NCBI GenBank assembly: GCA_946482325.1
Contig: CAMLRA010000055.1
Location: 1-21,532, forward strand
Direction of reading: 5' to 3'
From: an uncultured Chromatiaceae bacterium
GTDB lineage: Bacteria; Pseudomonadota; Gammaproteobacteria; Enterobacterales; Alteromonadaceae
DNA length: 21,532 nt
Positions 16,020-21,532 of the stretch are shown here, piece by piece. The notes below the pieces were generated by a model. The model searched no databases. It was not told where the DNA came from and saw nothing but the letters and a program-made list of their open reading frames with translations. Each line of letters opens with the position of its first letter. Position 1 is the first letter of the stretch. The position numbers and the translations under genes are program-made.

Positions 16020-16787
16020 TTAAAATCGGTTCTTCCATTGGCGTAAAAATGTAAAGAGCGACAAGGTATCCGGTTGCGACCAGCGCTGCTGTAACAGCGC
16101 TTCGTGACAGCGCAAAAACGGGTTCACGGTACGCTCAAGCCCGATATGGCTGGGGAGGGTGGGAACTCCATCAGATCTTAACTTGCTGGCGTAACGCTGG
16201 TATTCGACCAGAGCCTTGTTATCAGGTTCAACGGTCAGAGCAAATTGCAGATTTGCCAGCGTATATTCATGCGAGCAGCAAACCAGCGTCGTTTCAGGCA
16301 ATGTGGCTAATCGTTGCAGTGACTGCAGCATCTGGGCGGCAGTCCCTTCAAACAAACGGCCGCATCCGGCACTAAACAGCGTATCGCCACAGAACAAAAC
16401 TTGTGGCGCAGAGTCAACCAGATAAGCCAGATGATTCAAGGTATGGCCTGGGACACCTAACACAGTCACATTGGTTTGCCAGCCGTCTATGGCAAGCAAT
16501 TCACCATCTTGGACCTGACGACCAGGCAATTGATTGTCACTTGTAGATGCAATAGGAACGAAAACGTCAGCATCGGGCCAGGCGGCACTCAGCTGTGCAA
16601 GCCCGCCGACATGATCCGGATGTTGGTGGGTTACTAATATTGCCCGCAGTGTAAGCTGCTGTTGGTGCAGGTAATCAGCCACTGGCTGATATTGGCCCGG
16701 GTCTACCACTATTGCATTGGCCCCTTGGCGCAATAGCCAGATATAGTTATCCTGCAGAATCGGAATAGCTTCAGGGGTGAGATGCAT
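16020..16787 (-). CDS. gloB: Hydroxyacylglutathione hydrolase (glyoxalase II)
   Basis: 255 residues from ATG 16787, with AGGA seven bases upstream; a TTG two codons earlier overlaps that ribosome site. The enzyme hydrolyses S-lactoylglutathione to D-lactate and glutathione, completing methylglyoxal detoxification. The metallo-beta-lactamase zinc motif T-H54-Q-H56-P-D58-H59 is intact, with further ligands H115 in PGHT, D135 in FCGDTLF and H173 in CSHEYT. The C-terminal part with NPFLRC is the glyoxalase II substrate domain. It is divergent from a YafS-like methyltransferase and upstream of mltD, the same grouping as in E. coli. Confidence 0.95.
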   Translation of the reverse strand: MHLTPEAIPILQDNYIWLLRQGANAIVVDPGQYQPVADYLHQQQLTLRAILVTHQHPDHVGGLAQLSAAWPDADVFVPIASTSDNQLPGRQVQDGELLAIDGWQTNVTVLGVPGHTLNHLAYLVDSAPQVLFCGDTLFSAGCGRLFEGTAAQMLQSLQRLATLPETTLVCCSHEYTLANLQFALTVEPDNKALVEYQRYASKLRSDGVPTLPSHIGLERTVNPFLRCHEALLQQRWSQPDTLSLFTFLRQWKNRF

Positions 16788-16892
16788 CTGCAATCCTATG
16801 AGTAAAAAAGAATACGGTTGCCGTCGGCAAAAGCAGTTCCAAACCAGCAGTCTGTTTGCAGTATACCGCGGATTATACCGGGGGAGCCTAAG

Positions 16893-17633
16893 ATGAAACC
16901 AGCTTTAAGCCGTTATACGCTGAGTCAGGTGCCGCAGCATTGGCATGCGTTTGCTCAGGGCGACATACTGGCGAAGCAACTCGAAAGCCAGTTCAACCTG
17001 TGGTGGCCGCGAATTTTTGGATATCACCTGCTCAAAGTAGGCACCCTGAGTTGTCAGCTTGATACCACAGCCTGTGGTATTCGCCATCAAATTCATCTGG
17101 CGACCGGGGGCGAGCAGGTTTCTGTCATTGCTGACCCGGATGACTTGCCATTTATCGAACATGCAGTGGACGCAGTGTTGTTAGCGCATTGCCTGGAATA
17201 CACCCAGGATCCGCATCATGTGGTTCGCGAGGCACACCGGGTGTTGATGCCGGACGGGTATCTGCTGATGAGTGGTTTTAATCCGTATAGCCTGATGGGC
17301 TTGCTGAAGTTATGGCCTGGCCTGCATCAGCGCTTTCCCTGGTCTGGCCGGTTCTTTTCACAGGCCCGGGTGAAAGACTGGTTGCAGCTGCTTGGCTTTG
17401 AGGTTTTGTATGAACAACGGTTGTTTTGCACCAGTATGTTAGCGCAATCCAAAGCAGATTCGGCGTTTCGGCTTTGGTCAGAGCAGCATCTGAATTATTT
17501 TGGCGCGGCATATGTGTTGGTCGCGCGCAAACGAACTTTACCCTTAACGCCAATAAAGCCGAAATGGCAACTCACCAACAGCTTTAAGCCTGCAGTCAAA
17601 GGTGTCAGTGTGCGTCAGCAAGGTGAAGTTTAA
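16893..17633 (+). CDS. Class I SAM-dependent methyltransferase, YafS-like
   Basis: 246 residues from ATG 16893, behind a strong GGGGGAG ribosome site; 25 in-frame upstream codons are not supported. The methyltransferase fold is clear in the second half of the domain: ADPDDLPFIEHAVDAVLLAHCLEYTQDP (motif II region, shown by its ends ADPDDLPF and LEYTQDP) and VLMPDGYLLMSGFNPYSL (post-motif). The usual glycine-rich motif I is replaced by LLKVGTLSC, which is also the pattern in YafS relatives as I recall them. The C-terminus is basic. It is divergent from gloB, as yafS is in E. coli. Substrate is unknown. It converges with yaiI, with one base between stop codons. Confidence 0.82.
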   Translation: MKPALSRYTLSQVPQHWHAFAQGDILAKQLESQFNLWWPRIFGYHLLKVGTLSCQLDTTACGIRHQIHLATGGEQVSVIADPDDLPFIEHAVDAVLLAHCLEYTQDPHHVVREAHRVLMPDGYLLMSGFNPYSLMGLLKLWPGLHQRFPWSGRFFSQARVKDWLQLLGFEVLYEQRLFCTSMLAQSKADSAFRLWSEQHLNYFGAAYVLVARKRTLPLTPIKPKWQLTNSFKPAVKGVSVRQQGEV

Positions 17634-17634
17634 G

Positions 17635-18099
17635 TCACGCCTGAGGCTGGCTGCGTTGCCATTGTTGTAGGTACTGATCCAGCGCATTACCAAATTTTTG
17701 CCGGTCGCGCTGGTCAATGGCCTGTGGTCCACCGCTGACCATGCCGGCACTGCGGAGTTCTTCCTGTAGATTACGCACCGCCAGCCGGGCCTGCACATTA
17801 TCTTTGTCGAGTTTGTCACCCCGTGGCGTCAGTACTGTCGCACCTTGTGCCACACAAATCGCGGCTAAAGGAATGTCCTGCGTCATCACTAAGTCACCCG
17901 GACGGACGGATTTGGCAATCAGGTTGTCCGCGACATCAAAGCCGGCTTCGACGCGAAATTGCCGGCACCAGGGGGCTCTTGGCAGTGGCAAGGCATGATT
18001 GGCGACAAAGTTCAGTTCGATTTTTAAACGCTCGCCGGCGCGCAATAACATGTCGCGACATACTTTCGGACATGCATCCGCGTCGATCCAAATCGGCAT
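17635..18099 (-). CDS. yaiI: YaiI/YqxD family (UPF0178, DUF188) protein
   Basis: 154 residues. The N-terminal IWIDADACP motif and the later TQDIPLA and TPRGDKL blocks identify the UPF0178 family, which has a PIN-like/NYN nuclease-type fold with clustered acidic residues. No reaction is established for the family to my knowledge. The ATG shares one base with the stop codon of the upstream acetyltransferase (TAATG), so the two are translationally coupled. It is the last gene of a four-gene - strand run. Confidence 0.92.
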   Translation of the reverse strand: MPIWIDADACPKVCRDMLLRAGERLKIELNFVANHALPLPRAPWCRQFRVEAGFDVADNLIAKSVRPGDLVMTQDIPLAAICVAQGATVLTPRGDKLDKDNVQARLAVRNLQEELRSAGMVSGGPQAIDQRDRQKFGNALDQYLQQWQRSQPQA

Positions 18100-18626
18100 T
18101 AAGGTTCTCCGTGGCTGATGAACACTGGTGCTTCTGTTGATAGGGCAACGCAGGCTAGATTAGGTAGCGTCATAAAATGCAAATCAGCGCGATGGGCTGC
18201 CGGTTGTGGGCCTGATTGAAAGCCCATGCGCTGATAGCTGCGGATGGCTGCAGAATTGTTTTGATAGACATACAGCGATGCAGTGCGGTTTGGCCACCGT
18301 TTTAATCCTTGTTGCAATAGACCGGCAACGAGTGAACGCGCAAACCCCTGACGTCGAAATGGTGGCAGCACCAGTAAACGTGCCAAATGGATTTTGTCGA
18401 ACCGGTTGCAAATTTGGCCGAACGCTAACAAGCTGTTTTCATTCATCAGGACGAATGCTTCAGTATCCGCTAGTTGTAGCTGTTGCAAAAACTGTTGGCG
18501 CTGAAGCGGATAACTAAATCCCTCTCCACCCCACTGGGTGACCTCTGCAGCTGAACGGAACAGACTTTGCAGATGCCACAAATGCTTCGCATCGGCACTT
18601 TGCAGTGAGAGTTTTGCAGGGATCAA
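18099..18626 (-). CDS. GNAT family N-acetyltransferase
   Basis: About 175 residues if translation starts at the TTG at 18626, whose last two bases overlap the stop codon of the upstream gene (TTGA). The GNAT core is visible: LARLLVLPPFRRQGFARSL carries the acetyl-CoA pyrophosphate-binding R/Q-x-x-G-x-A motif, and YVYQNNSAAIRSYQRMGFQ is the conserved C-terminal motif B. An in-frame ATG at 18746 would overlap the upstream gene by more than 120 nt and adds a stretch without GNAT similarity. No clear ribosome site is seen before the TTG, so the start is uncertain. The acceptor substrate is unknown. Confidence 0.78.
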   Translation of the reverse strand: MIPAKLSLQSADAKHLWHLQSLFRSAAEVTQWGGEGFSYPLQRQQFLQQLQLADTEAFVLMNENSLLAFGQICNRFDKIHLARLLVLPPFRRQGFARSLVAGLLQQGLKRWPNRTASLYVYQNNSAAIRSYQRMGFQSGPQPAAHRADLHFMTLPNLACVALSTEAPVFISHGEP

Positions 18627-18892
18627 AATTGGCTGGCCAACTGATAACAACCCGGTACTAACAGCAGCCACAGTAAAATCATACTGATCTGCCAGCTGAG
18701 TCGATAGAAAGGCTGGGCATAAAAATCCGCCTGTTGGCGGATCCACATCAACATGGCGGCACCAACTACACTCGGCAAGCCATAAATTGTTTCAAACTGA
18801 CCATGAAACAGGCTGGCCCAACAGGCGACTACGCCGGTCACAGACAATAACAACCAGCTAACCACCATAGTTTTACTTTGATTCACTGTCAT
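18623..18892 (-). CDS. Small three-helix membrane protein of unknown function
   Basis: 89 residues from ATG 18892, which has GGAG six bases upstream; an in-frame start seven codons earlier lacks such a site. Three hydrophobic segments are visible (about 9-30, 38-54 and 66-85), separated by short polar loops such as RQQADFYAQPFYR. I do not recognise the family. It starts 24 nt after the YaiL-like gene and its stop overlaps the likely start of the acetyltransferase gene, so it belongs to the same transcript. Confidence 0.7.
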   Translation of the reverse strand: MTVNQSKTMVVSWLLLSVTGVVACWASLFHGQFETIYGLPSVVGAAMLMWIRQQADFYAQPFYRLSWQISMILLWLLLVPGCYQLASQF

Positions 18893-18916
18893 TTGAACTC
18901 CTGCAACTAACAAGGC

Positions 18917-19450
18917 TTACCACATCAAATCGTCAGGGATCTTGAAGTCTGCATATGGGTCGTCTTCCGGCGCCTGTGCATCTTGTTGATTCAGCAGCAC
19001 AATCGCCTCAGCTTGACGCGACTGGATTTTTTCTGCGATTTGGATCGGCACCAAATGATATTGCTCACCCAGCTTTGCAATTGCAATCAGACCTTTGACT
19101 AATTGCTGCTGTACTTTTTCACTGACATAAATTTTCTTAATTTTATTGCCGTCAGTAAAATTGAAACCGAGTTCACCTTTATCCTTAATGATATTCATCT
19201 CGATAAGCTGTTTGACTTGAGCAATCAACGCCTTGCGATCAGCTTCGGCTTTTTTCTGTTGATTGAGCTCTCTGTCGCGGGCGACCTGTGCTTGTTTCGC
19301 TTGCTCGGCCAATACCGCGGCCTGGTTTACGACCTGGCCATGTTTGCCGGCCTGAACCCGCTCTTTATGCTGTTCTTTTTTGATGTTCTTCAGTTTTTTG
19401 GCATCGCCAAGGCCAGCTTTTAATAACTGCTCTGCCAGTGATTTGCTCAT
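18917..19450 (-). CDS. yaiL: YaiL-like DUF2058 protein
   Basis: 177 residues. The N-terminal SLAEQLLKAGL, a long Lys/Gln/Ala-rich helical and probably coiled-coil stretch (about 20-75), the core QVKQLIEMN plus GFNFTDGNKIKKIYV, and the acidic end DDPYADFKIPDDLMW all match what I recall of E. coli YaiL. The family has been annotated as nucleoprotein or polynucleotide-associated, but a defined role is lacking. It is the first gene of the - strand run yaiL, membrane protein, acetyltransferase, yaiI, and is divergent from the RNA helicase gene with a 131-bp gap that must hold both promoters. Confidence 0.93.
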   Translation of the reverse strand: MSKSLAEQLLKAGLGDAKKLKNIKKEQHKERVQAGKHGQVVNQAAVLAEQAKQAQVARDRELNQQKKAEADRKALIAQVKQLIEMNIIKDKGELGFNFTDGNKIKKIYVSEKVQQQLVKGLIAIAKLGEQYHLVPIQIAEKIQSRQAEAIVLLNQQDAQAPEDDPYADFKIPDDLMW

Positions 19451-19581
19451 AGTTGCGTCCAGCGATCTTGGTTAAATGGCAGATATTGTTCCATGGCTTG
19501 CGCCGTCTTGCCAAGCACTGTGGCTGACGGCAGCATGGATTTACGGTATGCTAAACGATTATTTTCAGCTTCAGAGTACTT

Positions 19582-20904
19582 ATGGCTGCTTTTCAGGAAC
19601 TCGCGTTAGATCCACGTCTGCTGCGTTCAATTCAACACCTGGGCTTTACCCAACCGACAGAAATTCAGCAAGAAGCCATTCCCGCGGTGATGCAGGGGAA
19701 GGATTTAATCGTTTCTTCAAAAACCGGTTCTGGTAAGACACTCGCTTATCTGCTGCCGATGATGCAGCGTTTGTTGCGCAGCAAACCGCTGTCAGCGCAA
19801 GACCCGCGTGCAGTGATTTTGGCTCCGACCCGTGAGCTGGCGCAGCAGATTTATGCACAGCTGCGACTCTTCGTCGCCAATACTCGCCTGACGCCAGCGT
19901 TTATTGTTGGGGGTGAAAACTTCAATGACCAGGAAAAAGTTTTAAAACGCCAGCCGCACATTATTGTTGCGACACCAGGCCGTCTTGCTGACCACCTCGA
20001 GCACAAAAGCTTTTTTTTACAAGGGCTTGAGATGTTGATCCTAGATGAAGCTGACCGCATGTTGGACCTCGGTTTTATGCCGCAGCTCAATGCAATCCAC
20101 AAGCAGGCATCCCACCGTTTACGCCAGACATTAATGTTTTCCGCTACTTTAGACCACGCTGAAGTGAATGAGCTGGCGTTATCTTTACTCAAAGATCCAT
20201 ATCGGGTGGCATTGGGTGCTGGTTACGATCCACACAAAGACATTACGCAAAAATGTTTTTTTGCCGACAATCTGACGCACAAAGAAGCGTTGCTCATGCA
20301 CTTCCTGCAAAAAGAGCCGGTAAAACAGCTGATTCTGTTTACAGCAACGCGTGAAGATACCGACCGGTTGGCTACGTTGGTGCAACAGGCTGGTTATGCG
20401 GCGGTTGGACTTAACGGCAAACTTACTCAAGCGCAACGCAATGCCGTAATGCAGGCTTTTGCCACCAATAAATATCAGGTGCTGGTCACGACCGATGTCG
20501 CATCTCGAGGTCTTGACTTACTTCAGGTGTCACATGTCATTAACTTTGATATGCCAAAACACCCGGAAGAGTACGTACACCGTATCGGTAGAACAGGTCG
20601 GGCAGGGCAGCAAGGCCAGGCGTTTTCGCTGGTTGGGCCAAAAGACATCACTGCCTTTTATGCGATTGAACAATTTTTGCGCCGGCCCCTTGAAATGGCT
20701 CAGGTTGAAGGATTGGTTGCCAAGTTTGACGGCACAACGAAGAAAAAACAGCCTTCAAAACCTGTCGCCAAACCGCAGAAAAGAGTGGGGGCAGCGGGCA
20801 ATCATAAAACGAAGCCGGCGGACAGCCCGTTATCGAAGAAAAAGCCTCAGTTTTTCCAAGGAGGCGACGATGGTTCTGCACCCATGAAAAAAAAGCAAAA
20901 ATAA
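19582..20904 (+). CDS. DEAD-box ATP-dependent RNA helicase, SrmB/RhlE-like
   Basis: 440 residues with all helicase motifs: Q motif GFTQPTEIQ, motif I SSKTGSGKT (45-53), Ia APTREL, Ib TPGR, II D155-E-A-D158, III SAT (187-189), IV ILFTAT, V TTDVASRGLD, VI YVHRIGRTGRAG. The C-terminal tail (about 385-440) is Lys/Gln-rich and disordered-looking, as in helicases acting on ribosome assembly or RNA decay. The order of motifs and sequence around THKEALLMHFLQ recall SrmB, but I cannot assign an orthologue safely. The gene is followed by the cold-shock gene; both protein types manage RNA structure in the cold, though a leader of nearly 290 nt separates them. Confidence 0.95.
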   Translation: MAAFQELALDPRLLRSIQHLGFTQPTEIQQEAIPAVMQGKDLIVSSKTGSGKTLAYLLPMMQRLLRSKPLSAQDPRAVILAPTRELAQQIYAQLRLFVANTRLTPAFIVGGENFNDQEKVLKRQPHIIVATPGRLADHLEHKSFFLQGLEMLILDEADRMLDLGFMPQLNAIHKQASHRLRQTLMFSATLDHAEVNELALSLLKDPYRVALGAGYDPHKDITQKCFFADNLTHKEALLMHFLQKEPVKQLILFTATREDTDRLATLVQQAGYAAVGLNGKLTQAQRNAVMQAFATNKYQVLVTTDVASRGLDLLQVSHVINFDMPKHPEEYVHRIGRTGRAGQQGQAFSLVGPKDITAFYAIEQFLRRPLEMAQVEGLVAKFDGTTKKKQPSKPVAKPQKRVGAAGNHKTKPADSPLSKKKPQFFQGGDDGSAPMKKKQK

Positions 20905-20992
20905 TTTGAGATGATTGCTTTTTCGACACAATTCAGTGCTACACTGCGAAAGACAGTTGAGTATTAATTAAACATATTCGCTGGCAAGATGT

Positions 20993-21020
20993 TGTTTGCA
21001 AAGGTTTTAATTTGCAAACA
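20993..21020. repeat. Perfect 10-bp inverted repeat in the cold-shock leader
   Basis: TGTTTGCAAA (20993-21002) and TTTGCAAACA (21011-21020) are exact reverse complements around an 8-nt AT-rich spacer. Each arm also contains the palindrome TTTGCAAA, so the element is at once a direct and an inverted repeat. It could be a protein-binding operator or an RNA hairpin. The last two bases are shared with the next inverted repeat. Confidence 0.7.
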
Positions 21021-21110
21021 ATAGGTACGGTCAACACACGGTTAATTTTATTTTCCGTTGGATCAGCAATACCTATTGACCCCACCCAGTGGTTACCACA
21101 TAATGGGGTC
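21019..21110 (+). repeat. Nested inverted repeats in the cold-shock leader
   Basis: CAATAGGTA (21019-21027) pairs perfectly with TACCTATTG (21070-21078) across 42 nt. Immediately after, GACCCCA (21078-21084) pairs with TGGGGTC (21104-21110), enclosing GTGG-TTA-CCAC (21089-21099). The first arm overlaps the 20993-21020 repeat, so alternative, mutually exclusive folds are possible. Confidence 0.65.
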
Positions 21111-21191
21111 GTAATATGTACTAGCTCGAACGTGGCCGGTAATATTTAAGTCGCCATATATTGGCAAATATAGTTAAAGTAAGAGAATGTT

Positions 21192-21404
21192 ATGTCACAA
21201 TTAATTTCCGGCACCGTTAAGTGGTTCAACGAAGATAAAGGTTTTGGTTTCATTGAGCGCGAAGGCGGCAAAGATGTATTCGTACACTTCCGCGCTATCA
21301 ACGGTACCGGCCGTCGCACGCTGGTAGAAGGTCAGAAAGTGACTTTCGAAGTAACTGAAGGCCAAAAAGGTCCTCAGGCTGAGAACGTAACTGTAGTTGC
21401 TTAA
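21192..21404 (+). CDS. CspA-family cold-shock protein
   Basis: 70 residues, the standard size of a single cold-shock (OB-fold) domain. The RNA-binding motifs RNP1 KGFGFIE and RNP2 DVFVHF are intact, with the N-terminal [11 protein letters not shown] signature. Such proteins bind single-stranded RNA and DNA, melt secondary structure and act as antiterminators at low temperature. The gene is monocistronic, between a long leader and its own terminator. Which paralogue it is (cspA, C, D, E or other) cannot be told from one sequence; the long leader favours a cold-inducible one. Confidence 0.97.
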   Translation: MSQLISGTVKWFNEDKGFGFIEREGGKDVFVHFRAINGTGRRTLVEGQKVTFEVTEGQKGPQAENVTVVA

Positions 21405-21428
21405 TAGCAAGCTCAGAAAAGTTTCTTG

Positions 21429-21453
21429 AAAAGCCGGCTTTTGCCGGCTTTTT
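21429..21453 (+). terminator. Rho-independent terminator of the cold-shock gene
   Basis: AAAAGCCGGC (21429-21438), loop TTTT, GCCGGC followed by five T. It is 25 nt after the stop codon. Its stem is the same GCCGGC core seen in the fahA-maiA hairpin. Confidence 0.92.
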
Positions 21454-21477
21454 GTTTGCATTGTTGTGGTAAATTTG

Positions 21478-21532
21478 AATCCCTAATCCCTAATCCCTAA
21501 TCCCTAATCCCTAATCCCTAATCCCTAATCCC
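21478..21532. repeat. Heptanucleotide tandem repeat (AATCCCT)n, continuing past the window
   Basis: From AAT at 21478 the unit AATCCCT repeats without a single mismatch to the last base, nearly eight units, with eight CCC runs at exact 7-nt steps. The complementary strand reads GGGATTA repeats, i.e. GGG runs separated by four bases, which fits the pattern of an intramolecular G-quadruplex. No coding potential is evident. The array is intergenic, starting 24 nt after the cold-shock terminator. Its true length is not visible. Confidence 0.95.

Larger units (their letters stand above)
20905..21191 (+). promoter_or_regulatory. Structured 5' leader/promoter region of the cold-shock gene
   Basis: 287 bp without a plausible gene. 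It contains a perfect inverted repeat at 20993-21020, a second pair at 21019-21027/21070-21078, a nested hairpin at 21078-21110, and a small GCCA-TATAT-TGGC hairpin at 21153-21165 close to the start codon. The ribosome site before ATG 21192 is AAGAGA. A possible -10 TACACT (20940-20945) has only a poor -35 (TTGCTT, 19 bp upstream). Long structured leaders acting as cold-sensing RNA elements are known for cspA-type genes; that this one does so is inference. No E. coli-type cold box was recognised. Confidence 0.6.

Noticed and set aside
18627..18746. Longer N-terminus for the acetyltransferase from ATG 18746
   Set aside because: It would overlap the membrane-protein gene almost entirely by 120 nt and has no GNAT-like sequence.
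21478..21532. Telomere of a linear replicon
   Set aside because: The unit resembles telomeric repeats, but bacterial linear ends use hairpins or terminal proteins, and the surrounding genes are ordinary chromosomal ones. The window edge is not evidence for a molecule end.
21478..21532. CRISPR array
   Set aside because: The unit is 7 bp with no spacers and there are no cas genes nearby.

Overview
The window reads as chromosomal DNA of a free-living gammaproteobacterium. Several neighbourhoods match the enteric order (ycjF near tyrR; gloB-mltD beside a YafS-type methyltransferase), while the aerobic phenylalanine/tyrosine catabolic genes and the multidomain c-di-GMP protein suggest an Alteromonadales or Rheinheimera-like organism. 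The genus is an inference from gene content only. Genes are densely packed, and I see no rRNA, tRNA, transposase, integrase or phage gene.

Layout. 1-878: 3' part of ycjF. 1011-2210: methionine gamma-lyase. 2383-9452: a Phe/Tyr degradation block on the + strand, phhA-phhB, terminator, tyrR, terminator, then hpd-hmgA-fahA-maiA. Together these enzymes take Phe to fumarate and acetoacetate; only the tyrosine aminotransferase step is absent. Two TyrR-box-like sequences lie upstream of phhA and tyrR. 9464-13871: a signalling module made of a soluble histidine kinase (- strand) divergent from a REC-PAS-GGDEF-EAL protein, a REC-HDOD protein and a two-helix membrane protein, the last three joined by overlapping start and stop codons. 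13880-16787 (-): gloB, mltD (lipoprotein with three LysM repeats) and an exported protein of unknown function. 16893-17633 (+): YafS-like methyltransferase. 17635-19450 (-): yaiL-like gene, small membrane protein, GNAT acetyltransferase, yaiI. 19582-20904 (+): DEAD-box RNA helicase. 21192-21404 (+): cold-shock protein with a long structured leader and a strong terminator. 21478-21532: a perfect 7-bp tandem repeat that runs off the window end.

Most of the window is recognisable housekeeping and catabolic DNA. The parts I would look at again are the heptanucleotide array with G-quadruplex potential on the - strand, the nested inverted repeats in the cold-shock leader, the kinase/EAL/HDOD module, the terminator-like hairpin inside the tyrosine operon, and the inverted repeat enclosing a TyrR-box-like site upstream of phhA. 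I do not see a clear new defence or mobile system.
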